Both the position numbers and the translations under genes were made by a program. Source: Ooceraea biroi (Eukaryota; Arthropoda; Insecta; Hymenoptera; Formicidae). From it: DNA of 64,000 bases. The notes below the pieces were generated by a model. That model had not been told where the DNA came from and ran no database searches. It saw nothing but the letters and a program-made list of their open reading frames with translations. Below, piece by piece: positions 62,261 through 64,000 of the stretch (positions are counted from its first letter, which is position 1; each line of letters begins with the position of its first letter). The stretch is from assembly GCF_003672135.1 (NCBI RefSeq), contig NC_039512.1:900874-964873 (forward strand), written 5' to 3'.

Positions 62261-64000
62261 AGGGCGGCCGCGAAGGGCGGTAGCAGCCGCTTCCACAGAG
62301 ATAATGCAGTTATTTCATGCCCGGGCACCGGTAATTGGCTGCACGTTCGCGGCAGCGGAGGCAGTACACCAGTTCAGCGCGTCCGCTCCCGTCGGTCGCG
62401 AAACATTACGATGTTGCCCAGGCCAATTTCTCAGTCACGAAGTTAATGGCTACTTCTGACGAGAATTATCCGCTTTTTCCGCGCGTCCTTCTCGCCGCTC
62501 GCTAGCAAACTCGATAATGCGCCACGTCGTTGATCGACGCCACGGCGATCCCGGTCCGGCGACGCCCGGGCGTCGTTCCGTGCGAGCTTCGCCGGCCTCG
62601 GCGTCGTGATTGATAAAAATTTCGCGAAAGCTCGTTACCCTCCTTCAGTCTTCCGTGCAACAACGTTCGTTCGATTTCGTTGCTCTAGCCACACTGATCT
62701 CGATAATCGCGTTTGCTGATACTCAACTTTTGATTATGCGGAAACGATTCGCTCTGTTAATAAGGTTCCTATGCACCATCGATTAAAACCAAATGGGGTT
62801 TACGTAAATTCAACGGCAAACATTTTGAATACTCCTACTCATCATTCTGACCTATGAATTTTCATATTTGCGGCTGGCAAGCAGTAATTCTCGGGTCGAT
62901 TATCATAACAATCAATTCCGTGATGTTTGTGTGATGATTCTACTGATCCATGTTAATTTTGCGAGTAATAATCTACAACCTGGTAGTACATATCGCGCGC
63001 GTTAGTCATAACAAGAAAGAAATAAATTAATAAAATTAATTTATTGCGAAACACTTGCTAAAGTTTTGCGCAAAATTCTTGCTTATCAATATTGTGCATC
63101 TTGTGAAAGCTCTGCATTCTCTTTTCACGTTCTAGTCATTACGAAATATTTAATAATGTAGAAAGCAGCATAAACGCCGAGAACAATGTTAGCGGTGTCA
63201 AGTGGTAAAATTTGTTATTGTACATGCGAATTGTGGGGAAATGCCTTTCAACGCCGGCTTTATTTGCGGTGTTATATCGGTTGATATATGCGCGCCGCGA
63301 GAACGGCGACGAAATTTATGGACGACGTGCGCTTACAGAATGGCAGCACGTCGACGCGGGACGAAGTTGGCCTCTTTTCGCAGAGCCGTCGATGTCCCGA
63401 GCCACCCCTTAGCGATTGTCTCGTCCGAGAGGCCATTACCTCGGATAAGAAATGCTAAGTGTTTCCTCCGCTATCCGGGATACTCCAAGAAAATTGAAGC
63501 AAAGTAACATTGCACGTTCTCAATGTGCGACTCAGCTTGATGGTGTATGCACGTGTTTATGCGTAAAGGGAATGAAAGCGCGTAGCGTACGATGAAATCG
63601 AAGTTTCCTTTTCTTTTCTTTTGTATCTTCCTTGAACCACTGGTTTAAAGTACCGTTGCGTCCAGCGTCAGGCTCGTAAATGAGTAAGGCGATGCTAATT
63701 TATATTTACGAACTCCGGAAACTTTATTAAAACTTGATAAACGCAACGTAACGACCATTAAACGTTAATTCAACCACTCCGCTTTCTTTATTGGCTACCA
63801 AAAGGCTAAGTGCTGTTCTGACAGCCGGAATTGAAGACCTTGATAGCAATTTGTGCTTCTTATATGTCATATATACATATGCATGTCTGAAATGTATTCT
63901 TATTTGCTCATTGATATTGTACCATTTCGTCGAGAAAAGAAATCCTTTTTTCCTCTTCTTTTCTCTTTGGCTCCTCTTACTCTCGAGTGAACAGTGTCCT

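Larger units (their letters stand above)
57499..64000. other. non-coding stretch, no gene seen
   Basis: No gene is supported. Open frames are short and paired on opposite strands. The segment holds purine-rich runs at about 59133-59250 and 61845-61915, a 12-base G run joined to a GA repeat at 59875-59907, an inverted repeat at 59040-59096, and a GGCA-rich degenerate tandem region at about 62156-62260. AT-richer sequence lies at about 62750-63190. No splice-site pair strong enough to call an exon was found. Confidence 0.6.

Overview
The window looks like nuclear DNA of an insect, most likely a hymenopteran such as an ant or bee. By eye it is rich in CpG with no sign of depletion, it alternates between GC-rich and AT-rich stretches, and it carries many GA/CT microsatellites. 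No bacterial operon, ribosome binding site pattern, tRNA, rRNA, CRISPR array or intact transposon is visible. No open frame longer than about 230 codons exists, and none of the long ones carries a domain I recognise. I see no complete protein-coding gene.

The best reading is that most of the window lies inside one or more very long introns. The strongest support is a pair of recursive-splicing (ratchet) sites on the + strand, at 16784/16785 and 50366/50367. In each, a pyrimidine tract ends in TTCCAG and runs directly into GTAAGT. Each is followed by a second usable 5' splice site, 83 and 46 bases downstream. That is the arrangement known for recursive sites with short cryptic exons in long insect introns. 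They lie about 33.6 kb apart, so the host intron on the + strand would have to be at least that long.

On the - strand a candidate 15-base, frame-preserving microexon sits at 57484-57498 between strong splice signals. If real, it belongs to a different, antisense transcription unit.

The recognisable protein remnants are on the - strand. At 56028-56542 there is a decayed copy of the N-terminal part of the mitochondrial import receptor Tom70, with in-frame stops and a frameshift. At about 7395-7875 there is a frameshifted helical protein fragment I cannot name, and at 26026-26358 a weaker one.

The rest is non-coding sequence with simple repeats, alternating purine-pyrimidine tracts, and several hairpins. 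The most striking hairpin is a nearly perfect 25-bp snap-back palindrome with a 4-base loop at 35681-35735.
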